Position numbers and translations under genes: made by a program
Notes under the pieces: generated by a model
Databases searched by the model: none
What the model saw: the letters and a program-made list of their open reading frames with translations, nothing else
What the model was told of the DNA's origin: nothing
Assembly: GCA_002329405.1 (NCBI GenBank)
Contig: DCTE01000226.1
Coordinates: forward strand, 20,339-27,504
Direction of reading: 5' to 3'
Length of the DNA stretch: 7,166 bases
Source: Ruminococcaceae bacterium UBA1448
GTDB taxonomy: Bacteria > Bacillota > Clostridia > Oscillospirales > Ruminococcaceae
Part shown: positions 1 through 5,313 of the stretch, one piece after another
Layout of the letters: the number at the start of each line of letters is the position of its first letter
Position numbering within the stretch: the stretch's first letter is position 1

Positions 1-38
1 CTCCTCTTCTGACTTTGGTACCAAAGTCAGAAGAGGAG
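1..38. repeat. Perfect 38-base palindrome at the window edge
   Basis: Bases 1-19 are the exact reverse complement of bases 20-38, with no loop; the centre is GGTACC at 17-22. It lies inside the lipoprotein gene. The 20-38 arm encodes plausible family sequence (SSSDFG), whereas the 1-19 arm simply mirrors it and gives the unlikely residues VRRG. A fold-back artefact at a contig end is the simplest explanation; a natural inverted repeat is the alternative. Confidence 0.9.
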
Positions 39-352
39 TTCATCATCCAGTCAATATGGACACCTGTCTTTTCTTCCAGAGCCTGGAAAAATTCGTTGTC
101 GTTGTAGTCGTCAACAACGATCGAAGCATTGGCATCCAGTGCGATGAAGTAGGACAGCGATTCGCCATCAGACAGCGGAAGGGTGATTTCGGTAGAGGCA
201 GGTTCGCCGCCGGCAATGCTGCTTTCACCTTCAGCTGTGCTGCCGGTGTTGCTTCCAGTGCTGCTGTTATCCGAAGAGTTGCCGCAGCTGACCATTGAAG
301 CAGCAAGCATCAGGGTCAGAAGAAGAGCAAGTGCCTTTTTGGAATTTTTCAT
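1..352 (-). CDS. Extracellular solute-binding lipoprotein of a sugar ABC importer (LplA/YtcQ type), N-terminal part
   Basis: This is the first 117 codons of a substrate-binding lipoprotein; the rest lies beyond the left edge. The ATG at 352-350 is preceded by AGGAGG (362-367) with a 9-base spacer, the strongest ribosome binding site in the operon, as expected for a binding protein needed in excess over its permeases. Residues 1-22 form a lipoprotein signal peptide (Lys-rich start, Leu-rich core) ending in the lipobox M-V-S-C, so Cys23 would be lipidated and the protein anchored outside the membrane. A Ser/Thr/Gly/Asn-rich linker follows (about 24-52). Residues about 79-113, with the segment DDYNDNEFF and then TGVHIDW and SSDFGTK, match my memory of the start of LplA/YtcQ-type binding proteins that partner LplB/YtcP permeases. 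The substrate cannot be told. The last residues (from about Thr112) lie in a perfect palindrome and may not be genuine. Confidence 0.88.
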   Translation of the reverse strand, partial: MKNSKKALALLLTLMLAASMVSCGNSSDNSSTGSNTGSTAEGESSIAGGEPASTEITLPLSDGESLSYFIALDANASIVVDDYNDNEFFQALEEKTGVHIDWMMNSSSDFGTKVRRG

Positions 353-360
353 GATTTGTT

Positions 361-367
361 TCCTCCT
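361..367 (-). promoter_or_regulatory. Strong ribosome binding site of the solute-binding lipoprotein
   Basis: The minus strand reads AGGAGGA, close to the ideal anti-16S complement, 8-9 bases before the ATG at 352. It is clearly stronger than the sites of the two permease genes in the same operon, consistent with higher translation of the binding protein. Confidence 0.85.
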
Positions 368-395
368 GTTGTAAACGTAAAAGTGGATATGTCAA

Positions 396-1295
396 TCATC
401 CTTTGATTGCGCCGATCATGACGCCCGATTCAAAATACTTTTGAATAAAAGGATAAAAGATAAACATTGGAACGGTCGAGACCATAATGGTGCAGTATTT
501 GATCAGCTGTTTGTACAGCGTTGAGTCGCCAGTCTCGGTAGCCGACCCCATCGCCGTCGTTGTACTGGAATCCGCAGTAATCAAGATCTCACGCAGGATC
601 AGCTGGAGCGGGAATTTGCTTCTGGTTCTCAGGAAGATCATTGCGTTAAACCAGGAGTTCCAGTTGCCAATGACGAAGTAAAGAACAACCGTTGCAAGAG
701 TCGCCTTGATCAGCGGGAGCATGATTCTGAACAGGATGGTGAAACGTCCTGCGCCGTCCAGCATCGCAGATTCTTCCAGGCTGGCCGGAACCCCCTGCAA
801 AGCAGTACGGACAAGGATCAGGTTGAATGCGCTCATGCAGGACGGGATGATCAGCGCCCAGCGGGAATCGTACATATTCAGCGTCTGGGTAACAACGATG
901 TAGAAAGGAATGATACCGCCCGAGAACATCATCGTAAAGCTGATTCCCAGCATCAGCGGATTGGCCCACAAAAAGTCCTTGCGGGAAAGCGCATAAGCCG
1001 CCATAACGGTAAAGAACATACCGATAATTGTACTTGCGATAACATAAAGGAAAGTATTCAGATAACCAGTTACGATGTTGTTGTTGGAGAAGACCATCTG
1101 ATAACCATTCAGGTTAAAGCCGCTGATTCTCCAGATAATACCTGTCTGGTTCAGTACCCAGGAAGCATTCGAGAACGAAGCACAGGCGACATGCCATACC
1201 GGCATGAGACAGATAATCATCATCAGCGCAAAAAACGTATAGTTCAGTACGTTGAACAGTACACTGCCAACGGATTTATTTTTGACCATTGCCAT
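396..1295 (-). CDS. Carbohydrate ABC transporter permease, YtcP/LplC-like (UgpE/MalG class)
   Basis: This is the second inner-membrane permease of the importer, 299 residues, typical for the MalG/UgpE class. About six hydrophobic segments are visible (roughly 13-36, 77-101, 111-135, 146-165, 195-217, 265-285). The cytoplasmic EAA loop that docks the ATPase is at about 174-194 (EESAMLDGAGRF, ending in LP). The C terminus VMIGAIKG is characteristic of YtcP-type permeases. The start is the ATG at 1295, with AAAGGGGG at 1308-1315 and a rather long 12-base spacer; Met3 is an alternative. The gene begins 21 bases after the TAATAA double stop of the upstream permease and ends 43 bases before the lipoprotein start, with no terminator in either gap, so the three genes form one operon. 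No ATPase gene is present in the window; in this transporter class a shared MsmX/MsmK-type ATPase from elsewhere commonly serves. Confidence 0.95.
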   Translation of the reverse strand: MAMVKNKSVGSVLFNVLNYTFFALMMIICLMPVWHVACASFSNASWVLNQTGIIWRISGFNLNGYQMVFSNNNIVTGYLNTFLYVIASTIIGMFFTVMAAYALSRKDFLWANPLMLGISFTMMFSGGIIPFYIVVTQTLNMYDSRWALIIPSCMSAFNLILVRTALQGVPASLEESAMLDGAGRFTILFRIMLPLIKATLATVVLYFVIGNWNSWFNAMIFLRTRSKFPLQLILREILITADSSTTTAMGSATETGDSTLYKQLIKYCTIMVSTVPMFIFYPFIQKYFESGVMIGAIKG

Positions 1296-1316
1296 GACAG
1301 CAGATTTCCCCCTTTA

Positions 1317-2279
1317 TTAGAACAGTCCCGACTCGGTGTATCTCTTACTGATCGCATTGGATACGCACAGCAAGGTGAAGTTGATAACCGAGTTGAACAA
1401 GCTGACTGCGGTAGAATAACCGTAGTTGAATTCCTGAAGACCTTTTCTGTAAACAAAGGACGAAATAATGTCCGCCGTTTCATAAACCTGAGAGTTGTAC
1501 AGCAGGATGGTCTTTTCATAACCGACCGACAGCATCTGGCCGATTCGCAGGATCAGCATGATTACGATGGTATTCATGATGCCAGGGATGGTGACATGGA
1601 GGATTCTCTGGAACCGGTTGGCGCCGTCAATCTCTGCCGCTTCATACAAGCTCTTATCGACACCGGCCAGCGCCGCTACATAGATAACTGAACCAAAGCC
1701 GACGCCCTGCCACAGGTCAGAAATAACATAGATTGGCCGCCAGTAGCTCGGGTTTGCCAGCAGGTTGCTGTAGTCCCCGGTGATTGCACCGACCAGCGAA
1801 GTAATCGCGCCGTCCGATGCACAGAAGTCGACGATAATACCGGCGACAACGACCATCGAAATAAAGTTCGGCATGTAAGAGATGGTCTGAACCGTTCTCT
1901 TATATTTCTGGCTGCCCAGCTCGTTGAGCATCAGCGCAAAGAAGATAGTGAACGGGAATTCAATACCCAGCTGCAATAAGCTCAAAATCAAGGTATTGCG
2001 GATAACACGCCAGCAATAAATGGAACCAAAGAAGTCTGCAAAGTTCTTAAACCCGACAAACTGAGAACCCAGCAAGCCAAGTTTGGGCTTATAATTTTCA
2101 AACGCCATCAGCAGACCGCCCATCGGCATATAACAGAAAATGACGAAGAATGCGATTGCGGGAGCGACCATGATAAAGAGCGGCCAGTTTTTCACTAAAT
2201 CTCGCTTAATATTATGGAGAGAATATTTATGTATTCTGACCGTCCCTCCTGCCGCCGAAGATGCTACCGTTTTGTTCAT
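1317..2279 (-). CDS. Carbohydrate ABC transporter permease, LplB-like (UgpA/MalF class)
   Basis: This is the first gene of the importer operon, an integral membrane permease of 320 residues. It has about six hydrophobic segments (roughly 34-56, 94-118, 131-152, 182-206, 236-256, 290-310) and a clear EAA loop at about 213-232 (EAAEIDGANRF, then IPG), the contact site for the ATPase. Segments such as NWPLFIMVAP, KRTVQTISYMPNFIS and LWQGVGFGSVIY are typical of LplB-type permeases, which pair with YtcP-type permeases and LplA-type binding proteins to import oligosaccharides or related molecules. I chose the ATG at 2279: it follows the purine-rich AAGGGAAGGG (2291-2300). The longer reading from 2303 would start at a TTG and would place that ribosome binding site inside the gene. 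The stop is a tandem TAATAA. Expression should depend on the promoter at 2365-2393 and, by inference, on the regulator encoded just upstream. The transported substrate cannot be read from the sequence. Confidence 0.95.
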   Translation of the reverse strand: MNKTVASSAAGGTVRIHKYSLHNIKRDLVKNWPLFIMVAPAIAFFVIFCYMPMGGLLMAFENYKPKLGLLGSQFVGFKNFADFFGSIYCWRVIRNTLILSLLQLGIEFPFTIFFALMLNELGSQKYKRTVQTISYMPNFISMVVVAGIIVDFCASDGAITSLVGAITGDYSNLLANPSYWRPIYVISDLWQGVGFGSVIYVAALAGVDKSLYEAAEIDGANRFQRILHVTIPGIMNTIVIMLILRIGQMLSVGYEKTILLYNSQVYETADIISSFVYRKGLQEFNYGYSTAVSLFNSVINFTLLCVSNAISKRYTESGLF

Positions 2280-2290
2280 TGTTACCAGTA

Positions 2291-2300
2291 CCCTTCCCTT
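2291..2300 (-). promoter_or_regulatory. Ribosome binding site that fixes the start of the LplB-like permease
   Basis: The minus strand reads AAGGGAAGGG, ending 11 bases before the ATG at 2279. The spacer is longer than ideal, but no better site serves the TTG at 2303, so this decides in favour of the shorter protein. Confidence 0.65.
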
Positions 2301-2321
2301 CAAACAGATTTTGTACCGAAC

Positions 2322-2352
2322 CGGACAGAAATTTTGAATAAATTCTGTGCCG
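2322..2352 (-). other. Possible hairpin in the 5' leader of the transporter mRNA
   Basis: ACAGAA (2325-2330) pairs with TTCTGT (2343-2348). The stem can be extended inward by three A-T pairs past a one-base bulge, and outward by CGG/CCG past another bulge. It would form just inside the transcript, about 6-35 bases after the predicted start and 43 bases before the ATG. There is no U-tract, so it is not an obvious terminator. It may stabilise the mRNA end or be incidental. Confidence 0.25.
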
Positions 2353-2364
2353 AATCACAACTGT

Positions 2365-2393
2365 ATTATAAATTTTTATGAACAAAATTTAAA
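2365..2393 (-). promoter_or_regulatory. Predicted sigma-A promoter of the transporter operon
   Basis: On the minus strand a perfect -10 (TATAAT, 2365-2370) lies 17 bases after a poor -35 (TTTAAA, 2388-2393). The start would be near 2358, giving a leader of about 79 bases. A perfect -10 with a weak -35 suits an activator-dependent promoter, and the 16-base box at 2393-2408 abuts the -35 position, where class II activators bind. Confidence 0.6.
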
Positions 2394-2408
2394 GAGCCAA
2401 AATTTTTA
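2393..2408 (-). promoter_or_regulatory. Candidate operator box upstream of the transporter promoter
   Basis: The minus strand reads TAAAAATTTTGGCTCT. It matches 14 of 16 bases of the box at 5037-5052 upstream of the regulator gene, in the same orientation and at nearly the same distance from the -10 (centre about -42 to -43 from the predicted start). This is seen directly; that it is bound by the AraC-type regulator is inference. The region is AT-rich, which raises the chance of coincidental matches, but the GGC part and the matching geometry argue against chance. Confidence 0.45.
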
Positions 2409-2541
2409 CTACTGAAAAAATCGGATAAAAGAAAAATTTGGGCAGTTTGACCAGCCTTTTTTTTCATACATCCAAAAATTTTTGAACGGTACCAAAAACT
2501 GCGGTCAAAGTTTCTCCTCTGACTGCCGTCTGCAATAGAAA

Positions 2542-2580
2542 ACCGGAATCTTTTCCCTGTATCGGTCAAAAGATTCCGGT
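2542..2580 (-). terminator. Rho-independent terminator of the regulator gene
   Basis: A perfect 13-base stem (ACCGGAATCTTTT at 2542-2554 with its complement at 2568-2580) encloses a 13-base loop. On the minus strand it is followed by TTTTCTATT. It begins 33 bases after the regulator's stop codon, so it should separate the regulator's transcript from the transporter operon. Confidence 0.85.
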
Positions 2581-2613
2581 ATTAACAGGCTGGTACAGAT
2601 GATCAGCCTCCCA

Positions 2614-4827
2614 TTATTTTTCTGTTTTGTTTTTTTCCTGATATTCGCTTGGTGTGATTCCTTCGTAGCGTTTAAATGCGCGTACCATCGACCTGGTTTC
2701 CAGATAACCGACCTTCTCAGCTGTTTCCCGGACAGTCAGCCCATCTTTCAGCAACTCCTTTGCGAACGACAGACGAACCATATGAATCTCATCCAGAACA
2801 CCACGCCCTGCGACATTTTTATACCGTCGGCTGAGGGTAGACAGATTCATATGCAGATAATCCGCAATCATACTCGCATTCAGTGCGGCATTCTGATAGT
2901 TCTCCCGGACATATGTCTGGACGCTGTATGCCAGCTGATCCCCCTTATCTACAGGAATCTCCTCAGTTTCCTGACTGCAAAGCATTTCAAAACATTTTTT
3001 CAGTTCCCGGCTCATCTTATCCATCGAAGTTTGACGCAGCATCTGCCGCACAACCACATTCCTTTCCTTTTCTGGAAGCTGAATAGCCATCAATTCCACC
3101 AGAAGATTGAAACGGCTGTGCACCAGTTCATACGGAAGGCCTGTTTCAACCAGGTCGCACTGGAGAATCTGGGTCAGACAATCTTTAGCCCGTTCCAGAT
3201 TTTTATTATCCAGATATCCAGAAAATTGTTCCAAACGATTTATGAATCCCCCATACCCATCCGGCTGCGGCTCAAGCTGCACGACCTTGGCGGTATCGTC
3301 CCGGTCTTTCTGCCAGAATTCATCGCCATGGTGTGCCCGCTGAACCAACTCCCACCCCTGAGGTGCATAGGTCAGCTGATCATATGCCGGGCTGACATAG
3401 CCCAGCACCTTCAGATTCAGTGCCTTTTCTGTCAGTTTAATTGCACGGTTGATTTCCGTCGTTTGCAGCTCAGAGCCTTCCTCATCCTGTACAATCATGA
3501 CAATACTGTTTTCCATACGGATACACACACCATTGCGTGTTTCCAACAAGACCTCTTCTAAAATATTGCAGACCGCGAAATACAGCATGTCCATCGTTTC
3601 CATATACTTTTCCTGAGGGACATTCTGGAAAAATTCGGAATTTTCAGGATGAATAATGCAAAACATCAGCATGTGATAGGTCTGTCCATCTTCGATATAC
3701 TGAGAAAGGATAGACGAATCCCGGCTCAATCCCGTCAGATACCGCCCGATGTACTGGCTCCGTTTCTGTTCTCTTTCCAAATACAGCCGGTTTTCCAGTG
3801 ATTCCTTTTCTCCGGCAAAGTTGCTGATTGCCCGTGTCAGGCTTTCCACACTGCTGATTTCGATATCCTTTTCACCATGTTTGTGCATGAATTCGACAAT
3901 ATTCTGAAAAGGCGACCAGGTCTTCCGGCTCCAGAGGACACTGAACAAAACGCCGATCAGAAAATAAGCAACCAGTTCAATGACCATCTGTTTGCGAAGG
4001 GCATATATACCTTCGTAATACACTTCACGGTCTGTCAAAAATCCATATGTAAGTTCACTGACAGAGGATGGATAGACAAAATACAAATAGCGTTGGCCAT
4101 CCAGCGTAACTTCTCCATTCTCTTCAAGATTCTCAATCCTGAGGATCGCCTGCTCAGCATTCTCACTCCCATAAATAAACGCTCCGTCCCGGTCCATCAG
4201 AAAAACTTCCGACGTTTCACCGTCCCAGATATTCAGAATGGAAGACAGATTCATAAGCTGTCCGATGCAGGACTGCTTTTCCTTATAATCATCAGAATAC
4301 TGGTTTTGCAGTACAAGCGCATAAGGAACCCCGTCCAGGTTATATACAATCTGTATCCCGGAAATATACTTTTGCTGATCAAAAGCATCCAGCAATACAT
4401 CCAGATCAAAATTCATCCGCAGAGCAAACAAATCCAGTACCTCGCGGCTATAGGTGCGACTATTGGAAACCAGCTTGCCGCTTTTGAAAAAATAGCAGAA
4501 ATAGCTGGTCACGGCATCCTGCTGATTGCTTACCGAGCCCAAAGAAGAAACCAATTTACAGGATTCCAGCATATCTTCTATTGTGAATTCATTTTTCTTT
4601 CCCAGATCATCCACCAATGTTTCCTGTGACAAAATGGAAATCGTCTTGGAAACGTTCTCAATCCGCTGGTCGATGCTTTGCTGAATTGTTTCAACGATTC
4701 CCTCATGATCTTCCAAAATAGTTTGCTGGACATTTTTTTCCAGCTTGGCAATCGTAAACAAAGATAAACTCAACGGAATCAAACACACGCACAGATAAGA
4801 TAAAAGTATACGATAATACAGTTTCAT
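2614..4827 (-). CDS. Membrane-anchored AraC-family transcriptional regulator with extracytoplasmic sensor domain
   Basis: This 737-residue protein joins a membrane sensor to a DNA-binding domain in one chain. A first membrane segment (about 7-27) and a second (about 281-299) flank an extracytoplasmic region of some 250 residues, the layout of Cache-type sensors. A Lys/Glu-rich helical linker (about 336-362) and a long cytoplasmic region of unclear class (about 363-625) follow. The C terminus (about 635-730) is an AraC-type double helix-turn-helix: the first unit near 650-676 (ASMIADYLHMNLSTLSRRYK), the second near 698-730, closing with the hallmark F-KRYEGITPSEY. No receiver domain is seen, so it is not a classical YesN response regulator. 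The start is the ATG at 4827, which follows GGAGG with a 7-base spacer; the reading from 4869 would begin with TTG and has no such site. Proteins of this architecture commonly sit beside LplB/YtcP-type importers, so control of the downstream transporter operon is a strong inference; the signal is unknown. Confidence 0.93.
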   Translation of the reverse strand: MKLYYRILLSYLCVCLIPLSLSLFTIAKLEKNVQQTILEDHEGIVETIQQSIDQRIENVSKTISILSQETLVDDLGKKNEFTIEDMLESCKLVSSLGSVSNQQDAVTSYFCYFFKSGKLVSNSRTYSREVLDLFALRMNFDLDVLLDAFDQQKYISGIQIVYNLDGVPYALVLQNQYSDDYKEKQSCIGQLMNLSSILNIWDGETSEVFLMDRDGAFIYGSENAEQAILRIENLEENGEVTLDGQRYLYFVYPSSVSELTYGFLTDREVYYEGIYALRKQMVIELVAYFLIGVLFSVLWSRKTWSPFQNIVEFMHKHGEKDIEISSVESLTRAISNFAGEKESLENRLYLEREQKRSQYIGRYLTGLSRDSSILSQYIEDGQTYHMLMFCIIHPENSEFFQNVPQEKYMETMDMLYFAVCNILEEVLLETRNGVCIRMENSIVMIVQDEEGSELQTTEINRAIKLTEKALNLKVLGYVSPAYDQLTYAPQGWELVQRAHHGDEFWQKDRDDTAKVVQLEPQPDGYGGFINRLEQFSGYLDNKNLERAKDCLTQILQCDLVETGLPYELVHSRFNLLVELMAIQLPEKERNVVVRQMLRQTSMDKMSRELKKCFEMLCSQETEEIPVDKGDQLAYSVQTYVRENYQNAALNASMIADYLHMNLSTLSRRYKNVAGRGVLDEIHMVRLSFAKELLKDGLTVRETAEKVGYLETRSMVRAFKRYEGITPSEYQEKNKTEK

Positions 4828-4834
4828 TTTTGTG

Positions 4835-4839
4835 CCTCC
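4835..4839 (-). promoter_or_regulatory. Ribosome binding site that fixes the regulator start
   Basis: The minus strand reads GGAGG, 7 bases before the ATG at 4827. It supports the 737-residue protein, whose N terminus then begins directly with a membrane segment (MKLYYRILLSYLC), over the longer TTG-initiated reading. Confidence 0.85.
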
Positions 4840-4961
4840 GATGAGATTATGAAAATATTTTCTTTTCAATATCCAGCCATCAAATTAAAACCAGCCTGAG
4901 ACAATGTCGGAACCGGAGCAGACTTTTTGAGCAGTTTGTTTATTCACAATCTCATAAATGT

Positions 4962-4991
4962 AGTATAATATAACATAACTTACAAGTTCAA
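4962..4991 (-). promoter_or_regulatory. Second candidate promoter of the regulator gene
   Basis: On the minus strand TTGAAC (4986-4991) and TATACT (4962-4967) are separated by 18 bases, giving a start near 4955 and a leader of about 128 bases. The -35 is better than that of the candidate at 5010-5038, but the -10 is poorer and the AT-rich setting makes such matches easy. Either or both may be used. Confidence 0.35.
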
Positions 4992-5009
4992 TACCATGCT
5001 ATTATTCAT

Positions 5010-5038
5010 ATTATACCATTATTTTTACTTTCAGACAG
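5010..5038 (-). promoter_or_regulatory. Predicted extended -10 promoter of the regulator gene
   Basis: On the minus strand TGGTATAAT gives an extended -10 (TATAAT at 5010-5015). The -35 position (5033-5038, CTGTCT) has no useful match to consensus. The start would be near 5003, giving a leader of about 176 bases. The repeated 16-base box overlaps the -35 edge, as at the transporter promoter, which suggests autoregulation. Confidence 0.5.
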
Positions 5039-5052
5039 TGCCAAAATTTGTA
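5037..5052 (-). promoter_or_regulatory. Candidate operator box upstream of the regulator promoter
   Basis: The minus strand reads TACAAATTTTGGCACT, 14 of 16 bases identical to the box at 2393-2408. The shared ten-base core (AAATTTTGGC) ends 24 bases before TATAAT here and 25 bases before it at the transporter promoter, so the two differ by only one base in spacing. Binding by the regulator is inferred, not shown. Confidence 0.45.
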
Positions 5053-5073
5053 GCGCGCTCTCCTGACTGAAAG

Positions 5074-5100
5074 AATTGGCTGTAAAACTACAAGCCAATT
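5074..5100. other. Hairpin of unknown role upstream of the regulator
   Basis: AATTGGC (5074-5080) pairs with GCCAATT (5094-5100), and TGTA (5081-5084) with TACA (5089-5092), leaving one bulged A and a four-base loop. Neither side has a T-run, so it is not a standard terminator. It lies about 85 bases upstream of the predicted regulator transcription start at its midpoint. It could be an operator-type inverted repeat or incidental. Confidence 0.3.
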
Positions 5101-5212
5101 ATGACCAGACAACCAGCTATAGGCAAATTTTTGCGTGCAGTGTCCGCAGCACATATTTTCTGGATTCTGTCTGTTTTGAATTCAGGAAAAACTGCATGAA
5201 CATGACAAAAAA

Positions 5213-5248
5213 TCAGTCAGTAGATTGACATAGCAATCTGCTGACTGA
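5213..5248 (-). terminator. Rho-independent terminator of the hexosaminidase gene
   Basis: A 15-base stem with a single G-T type mismatch (TCAGTCAGTAGATTG at 5213-5227 with 5234-5248) closes a 6-base loop. On the minus strand it is followed directly by TTTTTTGTC. It starts 65 bases after the GH20 stop codon. It makes the hexosaminidase a separate transcription unit from the regulator. Confidence 0.9.
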
Positions 5249-5313
5249 CTCAAAAACAATTTCTAAATCATAAACAATCAAATAAATAGCTGCTATTTAA
5301 TTTTAAGCCAAAC

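Noticed and set aside
1191..1691. A 166-codon open frame on the plus strand across the permease junction
   Set aside because: It overlaps two clear permease genes in antisense and has no supporting signals.
2473..2484. The 12-base palindrome CAAAAATTTTTG in the transporter upstream region
   Set aside because: It is almost entirely an A-run followed by a T-run in AT-rich DNA, so it has little information; DNA bending is possible but not demonstrable by eye.
2599..3561. A 320-codon open frame on the plus strand inside the regulator gene
   Set aside because: It is antisense to the AraC-type regulator, has no convincing ribosome binding site or recognisable domain, and its composition (many His, Phe, Leu, Cys) is what the reverse of a normal gene gives.
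3877..4629. A 250-codon open frame on the plus strand over the regulator's sensor region
   Set aside because: It is an antisense shadow of the regulator without start signals or domains.
4828..4869. A longer regulator start at 4869 adding 14 residues
   Set aside because: The codon there is TTG, and the good GGAGG site at 4835-4839 points to the ATG at 4827.
4841..4955. ATGAGATT (4841-4848) complementary to AATCTCAT (4948-4955), which could pair next to the regulator's ribosome binding site
   Set aside because: An eight-base match across a 99-base loop in a leader of this length is easily due to chance, and there is no further structure to support a switch.
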